A stretch of DNA of 50,244 nucleotides from Bacilli bacterium (GCA_012838505.1 DUPD01000012.1:1-50244); one strand, 5' to 3'; counted from the stretch's first letter, positions 31,186-41,747 are shown. Numbers and translations: made by a program. The notes: generated by a model not told the origin, from the letters alone.

Positions 31186-31650
31186 TTAATCTTTTCTAAA
31201 GTGCAATATATATTGATATAAGCATGAGCACAAGCGATCGATCCGTCGTTTCGAAAGGTCTACGCGCAATGACCGATTATTTTTAAAGTAAATCATTGAA
31301 TAGTTATTACCATGTCTAATACGGATGATGTTTTTCGTGATAATCCAGATGCAGTCTTCGTGGTGTGGTGAATGGGTAGCGAAGGCGTATAAACCTTGTT
31401 CGGGATCGATTGGGATCGGTGGATTGTAGTGAATGTTAAAAATTGCTCTCATCGCATCAGCACGCCCCATGTAAGTCGATCCATACATAACACAGGCTTG
31501 ATCAATGATTTTTAAACTCGTTTGCATTGAATAATATGTACGGTCAAGCGCAACAATTTCTGTAACGGCATTATATTTTTTAGCTGCTCGAATATAACAT
31601 GTTTGATCTGAAATCTGATACGTATATGATCTAAGGTCGATTTGACTCAC
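31186..31650 (-). CDS. comK: ComK-like competence transcription factor
   Basis: 154 residues. Family blocks: VALDRTYYSMQTSLKIID, CVMYGSTYMGRADAMRAIF, the PPIPIDPEQGLYAFATHSP block and CIWIITKNII. ComK activates the DNA-uptake genes by binding A/T boxes; B. subtilis ComK has 192 residues, so this form is shorter at the N-terminus and truncated after ILHFRKD. The GTG at 31650 overlaps the GGGAGG ribosome site, so the true start is uncertain. Many related species carry a second, shorter ComK whose role is unclear. It is monocistronic. Confidence 0.8.
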   Translation of the reverse strand: MSQIDLRSYTYQISDQTCYIRAAKKYNAVTEIVALDRTYYSMQTSLKIIDQACVMYGSTYMGRADAMRAIFNIHYNPPIPIDPEQGLYAFATHSPHHEDCIWIITKNIIRIRHGNNYSMIYFKNNRSLRVDLSKRRIDRLCSCLYQYILHFRKD

Positions 31651-32208
31651 CTCCCTTTGATTAGCTCGTAATAGTTAGTCCAATTTCAAAACATCTCCCT
31701 GACATTTAGTGAGTCTTACTCCTTAGGTATTATAACTTATGTCAACAATAAAATCAAGTAATTGTTAAAAGAAGATATTAATGTAAAATAAATTAATCAG
31801 ATCAATTGACGATTTGTAGTTAGGAAATTGATTAAAGCTATAGTAAAATATAAGCAAACTCAGTAGTGTTACATAAAAATTAAGATAAAATCAAGTGATA
31901 TGATTAACTCTAAGTAAGAGGATCACACCCGCAGCTGAGAGATGTTTCGCTTTCCTCGAAAATAAAGATCAATTTTCTTCGTGCGATGCGTTTTCGAAGA
32001 AGCTTTCCTTATCCTACGGGCAGGTGTTTATGGTGGGACGAGTAATCGCAAATGTCTTCGGTGGGACGAGTAACCGCAGTCCCAGTCCCAACGTCTAACT
32101 GACCCACGTCCTGTGCGCCCGAGGCACGCCCGCGGTAAGCGAAATATTTTCCCGTAGCGGTTGTATTGAGCGATCAATATCCGTTATCTCAAACCACAAT
32201 GATAAGAC
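31651..32208. repeat. Intergenic region with GC-rich Bacillaceae repeat element
   Basis: From about 31925 to 32165 the DNA is GC-rich and palindromic, with CCCGCAGCTGAGAGATG, TTTCGCTTTCCTCG, two copies of GGTGGGACGAGTAA, and GCCCGCGGTAAGCGAAATAT. Scraps of the same element are at 11065-11097. I recall similar elements in other Bacillaceae. 31651-31925 holds no recognised gene. Confidence 0.5.
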
Positions 32209-32237
32209 TTGACTTAGGAAAGAAAAGTTTATGCAAT
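32209..32237 (+). promoter_or_regulatory. Promoter-like sequence of the aldo/keto reductase gene
   Basis: TTGACT, 17-base spacer, TGCAAT, about 35 bases before the start. The spacer end and -10 region (GTTTATGCAATGCTA) are almost the same as at 44954-44986 before a candidate RNA. Confidence 0.45.
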
Positions 32238-32272
32238 GCTACTGAAGCAAACTAAGCAAAAGTGAGGGATAG

Positions 32273-33259
32273 ATGATGAAGTATAATCGATTAGGTAAGA
32301 CAGGATTTCAAGTAAGTGAATTGAGTTTTGGTACGTGGGGCATTGGTGGAGACTGGGGCAAAATAGATGATCAAGAATCAATCCGTGCCCTTGAATTAGC
32401 GATTGATCGTGGCGTCAACTTTTTTGATACAGCAGATGTCTATGGTGGAGGTCATGCTGAAGAATTACTCGGTAAAGTAACTAAAGGAAAAGCAGATCAA
32501 ATCTATATTGCATCTAAGTTTTGTCGAGCAGGTGATCTACATGATCCGGACAACTACTCTGAAAAAACAGTTACCCAATACCTAGAGAATACACTGAGAA
32601 GAATTCAGCGGGATACTCTTGATCTATACCAGATTCACTGTCCACCGTTTGAAGTTTTAAAAGACGGCCGTGTTTTTGACGTGCTAGATAAATTAAAAGC
32701 ACAAGGTAAGATTCGCCATTATGGTGTCAGTGTCGAAACTGTTGAGGAAGGCTTATTTTGCCTAAACAACGACAATATAAGTACATTACAAGTTATTTTA
32801 AACATGATGCGCCAAAAGCCACTTGAAACGCTCATTCCAGAAGCTTTAAGCAAAGATGTTGGGATTATTGCTAGAGTACCTTTAGCAAGTGGACTATTGA
32901 CAGGCAAATTTACTGTTGATCATCAATTTGAAGCAGACGATCATCGGAACTTCAATAAAGATGGCGATGCATTTAATGTTGGTGAAACGTTTGGTGGCAT
33001 TGAGTTTGCAAAAGGCGTTGAGCTAAGCAATCAGTTAAAATGGATTGCTGAAGATCGTGATACGATGGCTAAGGCAGCATTAAAGTGGCTATTAGAACAA
33101 AGAGGTGTCTCGACAGTGATTCCGGGCTTTAAAAATAGAGAGCAAGTCGAGGAAAACTTAGGTGCGATTGATGTCCGTTCATTTAGTGAGGATGAGTTAG
33201 AGCAAATTAGCGATTTTTATAATGAAAATGTTCATGAAAATATTCGAGGTGCATATTAA
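32273..33259 (+). CDS. Aldo/keto reductase
   Basis: 328 residues. Start MMKYNRLGKTGFQVSELSFG is typical. Catalytic tetrad visible: Asp and Tyr in FDTADVYGGG, Lys in IASKFCR, His in LYQIHCPP. NADPH-binding end: VSTVIPGFKNREQVEENLGA. It reduces an aldehyde or sugar carbonyl; the YajO/Tas-like subgroup has no assigned substrate. AGGGATAG precedes two ATGs. Monocistronic; it has no apparent tie to neighbours. Confidence 0.9.
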   Translation: MMKYNRLGKTGFQVSELSFGTWGIGGDWGKIDDQESIRALELAIDRGVNFFDTADVYGGGHAEELLGKVTKGKADQIYIASKFCRAGDLHDPDNYSEKTVTQYLENTLRRIQRDTLDLYQIHCPPFEVLKDGRVFDVLDKLKAQGKIRHYGVSVETVEEGLFCLNNDNISTLQVILNMMRQKPLETLIPEALSKDVGIIARVPLASGLLTGKFTVDHQFEADDHRNFNKDGDAFNVGETFGGIEFAKGVELSNQLKWIAEDRDTMAKAALKWLLEQRGVSTVIPGFKNREQVEENLGAIDVRSFSEDELEQISDFYNENVHENIRGAY

Positions 33260-33546
33260 AAAGAAGTTTCAAGCTCAATTTACTTGAGCCTGAATTATTC
33301 ATGGTTTACCGCAAAGTAAGTGATAATGCTTAACTAAATACCTTTCATTTTTATGTTCGCACTCACTCACTTAAAAAGTGAAGGGGAATAATGCATAATT
33401 TTTGATTGGGTGTTTTTTTGTCTATATCAACTGAATAAATGGAATAGTATTCCGAATGTGATAACTTGACTAGTCATGTTGATAAAAGATTCATTTAACC
33501 GATATAAAATGTGAGGACTAGAAAGACATGTTTAGGGGGAATTATA

Positions 33547-35247
33547 ATGAAAAAACAGATAGGTAATTTTAAAAGTATTGGTACAAGATTGTTTTTAGGT
33601 TTTGGTATAATGATGATTTTATTTTCTGTACTTGTATTGATTAACGGGTGGTCAATGTACTCAAACAGCCTTGAAACAGAAGCATTGATTGAGGATGATC
33701 TCGAAATGCTAATTATCAGTGAAGCTCTAGCAATTAACATGTTGGAACGAACGAATTATTTACAATCGTTTACTCTAACTGGAAATACAAGTTATCGCGA
33801 TGCATTTGTTAATGGAATTGAAGAAAGTGTTGCTTTAGAGGAAGCAGCTTTGGCAAAGAGTAACTCAAGTCAATTAGAGCAAATTATTACTCGAAAAGTT
33901 GAATGGGGCCATTCGACAGATCAATTACTGGAGCTGGTTAACCAAGGAAATGAAGCCGAAGCAATTCGCCTTTTTGAAGATCAGATCCTGCCAAACTCAA
34001 TGGTGTTAGTGAGAGAATTTAATGATTTAGCTAGTTTACAAGAGGATCATATTGTTAACGTAGGGAATGACATTGTTTTATCTTCGAATTATAGCACTTG
34101 GCTGAGCTTGATTATTGGCATTGTTGCGATAATCATCGGTATTATCACTGCAATTGTCACAACTCGTGTTATTTCTGTTCCTGTTAGAAAATTGACGAAC
34201 CGAATGCTAACAATTGCTGATGGTGATCTATCTGAAGCAATTGAAGTGACCGATCGCCGTGATGAAATTGGTCAATTAACCCAGTCGACGAATCAAATGG
34301 CAACAAACATGCGTCAATTATTAGCTGAGATTCAAAACGTATCGAACACTGTGACCGAGCATAGTCATTCGTTAGCTGAAACGACAAACGATGTATCTGA
34401 AGGTGCAGAGCAGATTTCTGGAACGATGGAGGAATTAGCATCAGGTGCTGAGACTCAAGCGACACATGCATTAGGCTTGTCATCTGGTATGAACGATTTT
34501 GTCACAACTGTATCATCAGCCCAGCAGCTTGGCGAATCGGTTGAAAATGAGTCGAAAAACACGCAACAATTGACGGTCAATGGTTCCGATTTGATGGAGA
34601 AGTCAGTTGAACAGATGCGCGCGATAGATACAATTGTGACTGAATCGGTTGAAAAAGTGATTCAATTAAACAATCAATCAAAAGAAATCTCAAACATTGT
34701 TTCAGTAATTCAAGACATTTCAGACCAAACAAATTTACTCGCGTTAAATGCATCAATTGAGGCTGCCCGAGCGGGTGAGCATGGTCGAGGTTTTGCAGTT
34801 GTTGCTGAGGAAGTGCGTAAACTTGCTGAAGAAGTGGGGAGCTCTGTGCAAGATATTACCGAAATTGTTTCAGGTATTCAAACAGATTCAGAGATTGTTA
34901 AAGTATCGCTTGAAGATAGTTATGAGCAAGTGCAACAAGGAATGGGTAATATTGAAGGGACGAATAAAACGTTCCAGCAGATTGATGATTCAATTCAGCA
35001 AATGGCAAGCAATATTCATGCGATTACTGATGAATTGACGACGATACTTGGAACGAGTCAGACATTATCCGCTTCGGTTGAAGAGATTGCATCTATTTCT
35101 GAGCAGTCTGCGGCTGGTGTTGAAGAAACATCCGCATCTGCCGAAGAGGTAACTAGTTCAATGGAAGAGATTATGACGAGCTCAGCTGACTTAACCGAAC
35201 TAGCCAACGAATTAAACAATTTACTAGGTAGATTTAAGCTAGAATAA
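33547..35247 (+). CDS. Methyl-accepting chemotaxis protein
   Basis: 566 residues. Membrane helix 1 at about 13-35, an extracellular four-helix-bundle-type sensor (36-184), helix 2 at about 185-208, HAMP (209-262, [20 protein letters not shown]), then the cytoplasmic signalling rod. The CheA/CheW-binding tip is [20 protein letters not shown] (about 391-410) followed by [38 protein letters not shown] carries likely methylation sites. The start at 33547 follows TAGGGGGAATTATA; the open frame begins 12 codons earlier. The ligand is unknown and no che genes are nearby. Confidence 0.92.
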   Translation: MKKQIGNFKSIGTRLFLGFGIMMILFSVLVLINGWSMYSNSLETEALIEDDLEMLIISEALAINMLERTNYLQSFTLTGNTSYRDAFVNGIEESVALEEAALAKSNSSQLEQIITRKVEWGHSTDQLLELVNQGNEAEAIRLFEDQILPNSMVLVREFNDLASLQEDHIVNVGNDIVLSSNYSTWLSLIIGIVAIIIGIITAIVTTRVISVPVRKLTNRMLTIADGDLSEAIEVTDRRDEIGQLTQSTNQMATNMRQLLAEIQNVSNTVTEHSHSLAETTNDVSEGAEQISGTMEELASGAETQATHALGLSSGMNDFVTTVSSAQQLGESVENESKNTQQLTVNGSDLMEKSVEQMRAIDTIVTESVEKVIQLNNQSKEISNIVSVIQDISDQTNLLALNASIEAARAGEHGRGFAVVAEEVRKLAEEVGSSVQDITEIVSGIQTDSEIVKVSLEDSYEQVQQGMGNIEGTNKTFQQIDDSIQQMASNIHAITDELTTILGTSQTLSASVEEIASISEQSAAGVEETSASAEEVTSSMEEIMTSSADLTELANELNNLLGRFKLE

Positions 35248-35342
35248 GGCTATTTTCAATTAACATGAATAAGTATGTTGATGGATGCTTTCGGGTCAAT
35301 TTGCTTTAAAAGTAAATAAACTTGTGATCTTTTAAATAATAT

Positions 35343-35380
35343 AAACAAACCAAGCACTGCTTAATGTGCTTGGTTTGTTT
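35343..35380. terminator. Bidirectional terminator between the MCP and MATE genes
   Basis: AAACAAACCAAGCAC and GTGCTTGGTTTGTTT form a perfect 15-bp stem with an 8-base loop; the stop codon of the MATE gene (35361-35363) lies in the loop. Confidence 0.9.
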
Positions 35381-36734
35381 GTTCTACAACTGCTTTGCCC
35401 ATCCATCTTTTACCTCGCCAGCGTGTCCACATAATGATTGCTCGTATCCATTCATCGACTAACATCGCAATCCAAATACCAGGTAAACCAAAATTCAAGG
35501 TGATGCCTAAGAAATAGGCAAGTGGCACTAAAACACCCCACATGACACAAATCCCAATAATAACAGGGAATCGAGCGTCTCCAGCAGCACGTAAAGCACT
35601 AATAATAACTAAGTTTGACGTTCGACCTGGTTCTAAAATTAGACCAATGATTAAAATCACTGTACCAAGTGCGATAATATCAGGATCTCTGGTAAAGATC
35701 ATGAAGACTTGACGACCAAAGATCGCTAGCAGTGAACCGACCGACAAAGCAACGGTTAAGGCAGCGCGTACGCCGATAAACATACTGCTGTATGCTTCTT
35801 TTTCTTTACCTGCACCAACGAGTTGACCAATAAATATTTGCATCCCTTTAGAAATTGACATTGAAAAAACGGTCATCAATGACATTAAGTTTTGAGCGTA
35901 AACTCTTGTTGCGAGTGCTGTAGCACCTAAGCTTGTAATAAAGACCGTAAGTACGATTTGGCTAATATTATAAGAAAGCTGTTCACCTGCGGCAGGTACC
36001 CCAATACCGAGAATTTTATTCAAATAGGACAGATCAAATTTAAAGAAAGCCTTAAATGGTAATTTTGTCGGTAATCTTTTTAACAAGATTGAAAATAAGA
36101 CAAACATCGCTACAAATCGGATCGCAGCTGTTGACATTGCGACTCCAGTTACACCAAGTTGTGGGAAACCGAATGCTCCGAAAATAAAGACATAGTTAAA
36201 AAATACGTTTGTGATATTCATAATGATGACGACCTTCATGACGTCTTTTGTGTGACCCATCGCTTGTAAAATCGCAGAGATTGTTAAAACGATTGCTTGT
36301 GAGAATAGTACGCCACCAACATAGAGTAAGTATGTATTTGCATAACCGAAAAGCTCTGGCTCTAAATCAAATAGATTAATAAATTGAGTCCTCAAACTGA
36401 CGACGATCAGGCTGATTATTACCCCGAAAGCTAAGTTAACCATTAAGGCGTGTGCGACCGTTTTTTGAACGCCCTTGGGATTGTTAGCGCCAACATATTG
36501 ACTCACAACAACAGCTGATCCCATTGCGGTAAAATTAAATAAAACAAATGTAAACATCATAATTTGGTTGACGACACCAATCGCGGCTACAGCTTCGTCT
36601 GAGATAAAGCTGAGCATAAACGTATCAGAAAACCGCATAAATGTTTGTAGAAATGTTTCAATCATAATTGGCCATGTAATAAGAAAGAGCTGTTTTCCAG
36701 GAGAAATTTTTGTTGTATTCGTTAAGCGATCCAC
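35361..36734 (-). CDS. MATE family efflux transporter
   Basis: 457 residues with twelve hydrophobic helices in two related halves. Family marks: LITWPIMIETFLQTF at the start, VAAIGVVNQIMMF, GSAVVVSQYVGANN in the first half and GMQIFIGQLVGAGKEKEA in the second, as in NorM/DinF-type Na+ or H+ coupled drug exporters. GEQLSYNISQIVLTVF is the start of the second bundle. Substrate unknown. No clear AGGAGG precedes the ATG (AAATATGGTGAATA leader). Monocistronic. Confidence 0.9.
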   Translation of the reverse strand: MDRLTNTTKISPGKQLFLITWPIMIETFLQTFMRFSDTFMLSFISDEAVAAIGVVNQIMMFTFVLFNFTAMGSAVVVSQYVGANNPKGVQKTVAHALMVNLAFGVIISLIVVSLRTQFINLFDLEPELFGYANTYLLYVGGVLFSQAIVLTISAILQAMGHTKDVMKVVIIMNITNVFFNYVFIFGAFGFPQLGVTGVAMSTAAIRFVAMFVLFSILLKRLPTKLPFKAFFKFDLSYLNKILGIGVPAAGEQLSYNISQIVLTVFITSLGATALATRVYAQNLMSLMTVFSMSISKGMQIFIGQLVGAGKEKEAYSSMFIGVRAALTVALSVGSLLAIFGRQVFMIFTRDPDIIALGTVILIIGLILEPGRTSNLVIISALRAAGDARFPVIIGICVMWGVLVPLAYFLGITLNFGLPGIWIAMLVDEWIRAIIMWTRWRGKRWMGKAVVEQTNQAH

Positions 36735-36914
36735 TATTTATTCACCATATTTCTATTTAGATATAAAAATAATTATACCACGATCTTAAGTGAAGTCTCG
36801 CTTTTGTTTCGTATTTCGAAGTAATTTAAAGATTGTCTATACTTTTTTGAGCTAAGGAGATTTAAGTTCATTGATTTGTTGCTTTATTTAACGAAGGTTT
36901 TGTAAAAAAATAAT

Positions 36915-37382
36915 AATCGTCAGAGACCGCCCTCATAATCAAGGAGATCTCTAACGAATAGGTGTTAATCGTCAGAAACCGCCCTCGTAATCAAGGTGAT
37001 CTCTAACGAATAGGTGTTAATCGTCAGAAACCACCCTCGTAATCAAGGAGATCTCTAACGAATAGGTGTTAATCGTCAGAAACCTCCCTCGTAATCAAGG
37101 TGATCTCTAACGAATAGGTGTTAATCGTCAGAGACCACCCTCATAATCAAGGTGATCTCTAACGAATAGGTGTTAATCGTCAGAAACCACCCTCGTAATC
37201 AAGGAGATCTCTAACGAATAGGTGTTAATCGTCAGAAACCGCCCTCATAATCAAGGTGATCTCTAACGAATAGGTGTTAATCGTCAGAAACCGCCCTCAT
37301 AATCAAGGAGATATCTAACGAATAGGTGTTAATCGTCAGAAACCACCCTCATAATCAAGGAGATATCTAACGAATAACATCT
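36915..37382. repeat. 52-bp hairpin repeat, array 3 (9 copies)
   Basis: Nine exact-length copies in the orientation of array 1. Left arm AATCGTCAGAAACC, right arm GATCTCTAACGAATAGGTGTT, loop (A/G)CCCTC(A/G)TAATCAAGG. The copies differ at a handful of positions only. A damaged tenth unit follows at 37383-37445. It is between two minus-strand genes. Confidence 0.95.
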
Positions 37383-37499
37383 AATCATGCCCAGTGTTAT
37401 CGATTTTTTGCTGAAGAGGTAACGAATAGGATTTAATCGTGAGCGATCCGACTCATCCCCTCAGTGAGTGAAGCTTTCTGAATTAAATAAAATCCTCCC

Positions 37500-38417
37500 T
37501 CAAGAAATAACTTCAATTATCCAAGCTAAGATGTCTCTCATGACTTGTTCGCGATTAATTTCAAATAACATTTCATGACGTCCTTCCGGATATAGCTTTA
37601 AGTCAATCGATTTGATCCCATGCTTTTGATACTGCTTCACGACTCGGTGAACGCCTTTACTGTAATCACCAACAGGATCGGCTGTCCCGCTGAATAATAA
37701 GATAGGCAATGACGGATTAACTTTCGCGACTTGACTTTGTTGATGAATTTTCTTAAGGCCATAGAGGAGGTCATCATAAAATTTCGCGGTGGAAATAAAC
37801 CCGCAATACGGATCGTTCTCATAATCACGTACGGATTGAGAATCACGGGAAAGCCAACTTTCTGTTTCAGCTAGGCCTTTACTGTATTGGCCAAAACTTA
37901 ATCGATCCATTAAAGGACTTGCTGTTTTTGGACCGAGTCGCTTGACTTCAAATTTCGCTAATAAGCGACCAACTTTGCCGACCAAGCCTTTGTCAAAGCC
38001 TGTACCTGATAAAATTACAGCATCAACCGAAGTTGGATAGCGTTGAATATAGCGCCTAACTAAAAACGAACCCATACTATGACCGAGTAAAATGATCGGG
38101 AGGCCTGGGTGCTCAGTTCGGATCATTGCAGTCATTTCCCACAAATCATCAACAGCACGTTCAAAACCGCCTTGTTCTGCAAAATAGCCCATCACGCCCA
38201 TTCTTGCCCCAGTTTCACCGTGACCCCGATGATCATTTGCGTAAACGATCAATTGATTTTCAGTTAAAAATTGAGCAAATTGATCATAACGCTGACTGTG
38301 TTCGGCCATTCCATGGGCGATTTGAATGATTGCCTTAGGTTTACTTGACTGATCAGTCCATTTTCTAATAAAAATTTTCTCGCCGTCTGACTGAGTGAAC
38401 CACCTTTTTTTGCACAT
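37500..38417 (-). CDS. Alpha/beta hydrolase (monoacylglycerol lipase-like)
   Basis: 305 residues, serine aminopeptidase S33/lysophospholipase group. Oxyanion region IAHGMAEHSQRYDQFA, YANDHRGHGET, nucleophile elbow LLGHSMGS (Ser114), acid in LFSGTADPVGD and catalytic His in YPEGRHEML. It hydrolyses an ester, likely monoacylglycerol or lysophospholipid; cytoplasmic, no signal peptide. The ATG at 38417 has only a weak ribosome site (GGGAGTGTGTCGAG). Monocistronic. Confidence 0.88.
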   Translation of the reverse strand: MCKKRWFTQSDGEKIFIRKWTDQSSKPKAIIQIAHGMAEHSQRYDQFAQFLTENQLIVYANDHRGHGETGARMGVMGYFAEQGGFERAVDDLWEMTAMIRTEHPGLPIILLGHSMGSFLVRRYIQRYPTSVDAVILSGTGFDKGLVGKVGRLLAKFEVKRLGPKTASPLMDRLSFGQYSKGLAETESWLSRDSQSVRDYENDPYCGFISTAKFYDDLLYGLKKIHQQSQVAKVNPSLPILLFSGTADPVGDYSKGVHRVVKQYQKHGIKSIDLKLYPEGRHEMLFEINREQVMRDILAWIIEVIS

Positions 38418-38532
38418 CTCGACACACTCCCGTTTTTTATGATAATAATCTAAGTATAACAGTTTGTTTAATTAGAACTAATCAATTTACTGTTCAATTG
38501 AGTCAATTTATTTAAATTGATATTAAAATTAA

Positions 38533-38564
38533 GAAAAAACCCTTGAGTCATCCGCTCAAGGGTT
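38533..38564 (-). terminator. Terminator of the binding-protein gene
   Basis: AACCCTTGAG and CTCAAGGGTT form a perfect 10-bp stem; on the minus strand a T run follows. Confidence 0.9.
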
Positions 38565-38579
38565 CAGTTTTACGAAAGG

Positions 38580-40373
38580 TTATTTTGCTTGTTCGAGTAA
38601 TTCTTTAACTTTTGCTGGGTCAGCTTCAAGTGTTAAGCCGGTATTGACTAACGGGCTAACAGTCGAGATTGCTGGCATTTTGTTACCTTGATAGAACGAA
38701 ATGAATTCATCCTGATTAATTGAATAAAGGACTGCCTGACGTAACGCTGTGTTTGTTGAAACCTCACGCCCATCCATATTAAAGTTCAAGTATGCAACCG
38801 CATTACTCTCATTTTGTTGTAACGTTAAGCGCTCATCTTCATGAACGATGTCATAACGGTTCTCAGCAACGCCATTGTAAACATGAATTTCATTGTTACG
38901 TAATGCTGACAAGGCTGTTTCAGGATCTTGAATAAATTTAACGATCACTTCAGTAATTCGTGGTTCATAATCTGATCCAACCATATAAGCTGGATTTTTA
39001 ACGAAGCGAGCTTCATAGTCATTTTTTGAGACTAAGATGTATGGACCACTTGCATAAAGTGTATTCTCATGATCGCTATCTTCAGTAACTGTTCGTTGAT
39101 CACCGTAAGCAATATCTGTATTCACATCATAATCTTCAACAGCAAACGTGTTAATACTTTCAACTTGTTCTTTTGAAACAATACCTGCTGATTGGTGAGC
39201 AAGGTAGTTTAGTACTTGTGGGAACGGGTTATGTGTTGTAACTTTTACTACTTGATAAACACCATTACTGTTATCAGCTTCAGTTTTATCAGCTGTTAGT
39301 TCAGCAATCTCGGTATTTAGATTTTCCTCTAATGCTGCTTTAATTGTTGATCCTTCATTTGTAACGGCCTCTAACTCTGCTAAATCTTCAACAATTTCAA
39401 CTGTATCGATGCTTTCATGTAAGCTATATGTTCTGTGATCAGGTACTGAGTTACGATCTTTTGCTCGTTCGAGAGAGAATTTAACATCTTCTGCACCAAC
39501 ACGAACTCCTGTATTAACAGCAGTATCACCATCGACTGCAGCAAAGTTAATATCATCACGTAAAACGAAGTAGTAATCTTGATTTCCTTCTGCGATCACA
39601 TGGTTTAATGATAATGAACCATCTGAAACAACTTGATCATCGTCAGTTAAATTCACTAATCGAACATACATATTTGTATTTAGCGTATTAATTGAACCGT
39701 CATTTCCTTTAATCGGGTCAAGTGATGTTAAATCACTAAGCCCTTGTTGAACGAGTAGAGGTTCTGTGTCACGCAAGTTTGAATCATTAAAGTCATACAT
39801 TTCCCAAACAGCTGCACGTGATTTTGGTAAGCGAACCGTTGATTCATCAATAATATCATGATTAACTGCTTGTGCTTTGTAAGAAATATATAATGGTAAG
39901 ACATATGCTTGATCAAAAACAATCAGTTGCTCTAAGTCAGCATATGTTTGCTGATAGTCTTCAGGTAGCTGTGTACTTGCTAAATCAATTAGACGATCAG
40001 CTTCATCATCAGCGAATAGTGTGTTATCACCATCTGAAGTGAAAAGTGAACGAACAGCGTAATCAGGGTTACCTGTGACTGTTGTCCAACTGTTTAATGC
40101 AAGGTCATAGTTTCCAGCCTCTTTTTGAGTTGTGTAGCTTCCACGATCCGGTTGAATGTTTAATTCAACATCAAATCCATTGTTGGTCAGCTGGTCGCGA
40201 AGAATATTTAAATCATCTTCACTCGTACTCATCCCTAAAATTTCAATCGTTGGTTTTTCTGAATCTGATGCTGGTGTCGTATCGCTATCACCTTGCACGT
40301 CAGACTCCGTACTGACACAACCTGCAATCAACAGGCTCAAAATTAATAGTAAACCGAAAGTTAATCTTTTCAT
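38580..40373 (-). CDS. Peptide-type ABC transporter binding lipoprotein (SBP_bac_5), circularly permuted order
   Basis: 597 residues. Lipobox LLIAGC (Cys19). Residues about 41-170 (PTIEILGMS, then LRDQLTNNGFDVELNI, GNYDLALNSW and YVLPLYISYKAQAVN) look like what is normally the C-terminal third of SBP_bac_5 proteins. Residues about 205-597 carry what normally comes first: TSLDPIKG, YYFVLRDDINFA, GVRVGAEDVKFSLERAKD, ASGPYILVSKNDYE, LRQAVLYSINQDE. The protein ends at DPAKVKELLEQAK, the element that usually precedes the C-terminal third. So the domain order is rotated. The GGGGGAAACAAAA leader gives a moderate ribosome site. It should bind oligopeptides or similar solutes for the neighbouring permease and ATPase. 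Confidence 0.85.
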   Translation of the reverse strand: MKRLTFGLLLILSLLIAGCVSTESDVQGDSDTTPASDSEKPTIEILGMSTSEDDLNILRDQLTNNGFDVELNIQPDRGSYTTQKEAGNYDLALNSWTTVTGNPDYAVRSLFTSDGDNTLFADDEADRLIDLASTQLPEDYQQTYADLEQLIVFDQAYVLPLYISYKAQAVNHDIIDESTVRLPKSRAAVWEMYDFNDSNLRDTEPLLVQQGLSDLTSLDPIKGNDGSINTLNTNMYVRLVNLTDDDQVVSDGSLSLNHVIAEGNQDYYFVLRDDINFAAVDGDTAVNTGVRVGAEDVKFSLERAKDRNSVPDHRTYSLHESIDTVEIVEDLAELEAVTNEGSTIKAALEENLNTEIAELTADKTEADNSNGVYQVVKVTTHNPFPQVLNYLAHQSAGIVSKEQVESINTFAVEDYDVNTDIAYGDQRTVTEDSDHENTLYASGPYILVSKNDYEARFVKNPAYMVGSDYEPRITEVIVKFIQDPETALSALRNNEIHVYNGVAENRYDIVHEDERLTLQQNESNAVAYLNFNMDGREVSTNTALRQAVLYSINQDEFISFYQGNKMPAISTVSPLVNTGLTLEADPAKVKELLEQAK

Positions 40374-40392
40374 TTTTGTTTCCCCCTAGTAC

Positions 40393-41700
40393 TTAATTTA
40401 GTTTTGGATCTAATGCGTCGCGTAAGCCGTCGCCTAAAAAGTTGAAAGCTAACACGAGTAAAATAATTGCTAAACCTGGGAAAATAGCTAAATAAGGTTC
40501 TGTTTCTAAATAGCCACTCCCTATTCTTAACACATTTCCCCATTCAGGGATATGCGGTTCAACACCTAAACCTAAAAAGCTTAAACTACTTGTTGCGATT
40601 ACTGCACTACCGATTGTTAATGTTGCTCGCACAATCATTGGTGCAAAAGCATTTGGAATCGCATGTTTTAATAAAATTACCCAATCGGATTCACCTAATG
40701 CTTTGGCTGCTTCAATATAATCAAGATTAGCAACCATTAAGATGTTGGCACGCATCGTTCGGGCATAAGTTGGAATCGATCCGATACTTAAGGCGATAAT
40801 TAAATTGATTGTACTGGAACCAAAAGCTGCAATAATCGCAATCGCAAGCAAGATTCCTGGAATTGCATATAACACGTCAAGGACACGCATAATCGATTGA
40901 TCAACTGAATGGTTGTAAAACCCAGCGAGTGCTCCAAGAGCTCCACCGATCACGAGAGGAATAAGTGTCGTTAAGAGTCCAACGACTAGAGAAATTCGAG
41001 CACCAAAGACAATTCGAGAAAAAACATCGCGCCCAAAGTTATCTGTCCCAAACGGATAAACTAAACTCGGTTCAGTTAAGAGATTGCTATAGTCATTGAC
41101 TGTTGCAAATTTGGTGACGAACGTGCCATAACTCGTAATCGCTAGAGAAAGAATAAAGACAATAAACAAGAGCCCAATCATCGCGGTAAAATTTTTTATT
41201 AATTTAACCCAAAAGAAATGCCATTTATCAATTTCTGCTTGATCTCGGTTTGAACTTTTTAGCCAGATGCTATAAGCGAGAATGAAGCGGAATGCATTCC
41301 CGGTAAAACTTGTGATCAACAGTAAGAGCGCCAGCCACTTTCCAATTGTTTTGTAACGTTGATCGTGTTGATCCCGTTTACTTAACAAGATCACGATCAC
41401 GACGTCGAAAATAAGTAATCCACTTAAAATCCCAAGCGAAAGGAGAAAAGTGTTTGATACGTATGGTTTGAATACGTTCAGTAACGTGACACCAATAATT
41501 AGAAAATCAGTAATTAGCATATAGTATGCGAATGTATAGTCAATCGATCCGTCAGATTTTAAGAGCCGGAAAGCAAAGCTAGCTGTAAATATATTTCCGG
41601 TAAAAATTGAAATAATTTGTAGGAATGCTATGTTACGTGTCCATCTTTGGATAGAACCAGTTGTTAATAAATCACGTCTGAGCTTAAAAACTAATAGCAA
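40393..41700 (-). CDS. DppC/OppC-type ABC permease with membrane N-terminal extension, 5' end lost
   Basis: 435 residues from a TTG with no ribosome site. Residues about 165-435 are a standard peptide permease: [19 protein letters not shown], the EAA loop [35 protein letters not shown] and [13 protein letters not shown]. The first 160 residues are extra, with four or five hydrophobic helices; the frame continues upstream without a start ([20 protein letters not shown]) to a stop near 41795. This upstream part overlaps the start of the opposite-strand ATPase gene. The gene has probably lost its 5' end in a rearrangement. It is 19 bases from the binding-protein gene and co-oriented. A second permease is missing. 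Confidence 0.8.
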   Translation of the reverse strand: MLLVFKLRRDLLTTGSIQRWTRNIAFLQIISIFTGNIFTASFAFRLLKSDGSIDYTFAYYMLITDFLIIGVTLLNVFKPYVSNTFLLSLGILSGLLIFDVVIVILLSKRDQHDQRYKTIGKWLALLLLITSFTGNAFRFILAYSIWLKSSNRDQAEIDKWHFFWVKLIKNFTAMIGLLFIVFILSLAITSYGTFVTKFATVNDYSNLLTEPSLVYPFGTDNFGRDVFSRIVFGARISLVVGLLTTLIPLVIGGALGALAGFYNHSVDQSIMRVLDVLYAIPGILLAIAIIAAFGSSTINLIIALSIGSIPTYARTMRANILMVANLDYIEAAKALGESDWVILLKHAIPNAFAPMIVRATLTIGSAVIATSSLSFLGLGVEPHIPEWGNVLRIGSGYLETEPYLAIFPGLAIILLVLAFNFLGDGLRDALDPKLN

Positions 41701-41747
41701 TTGATATAAGCTAATGACAAGATAAATTAGCGTTAAGATGATAAAAA

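Noticed and set aside
31186-31650. ComK as a pseudogene
   Set aside because: It is shorter than B. subtilis ComK but uninterrupted, and short second ComK copies occur in relatives, so I left it as a gene with an uncertain start.
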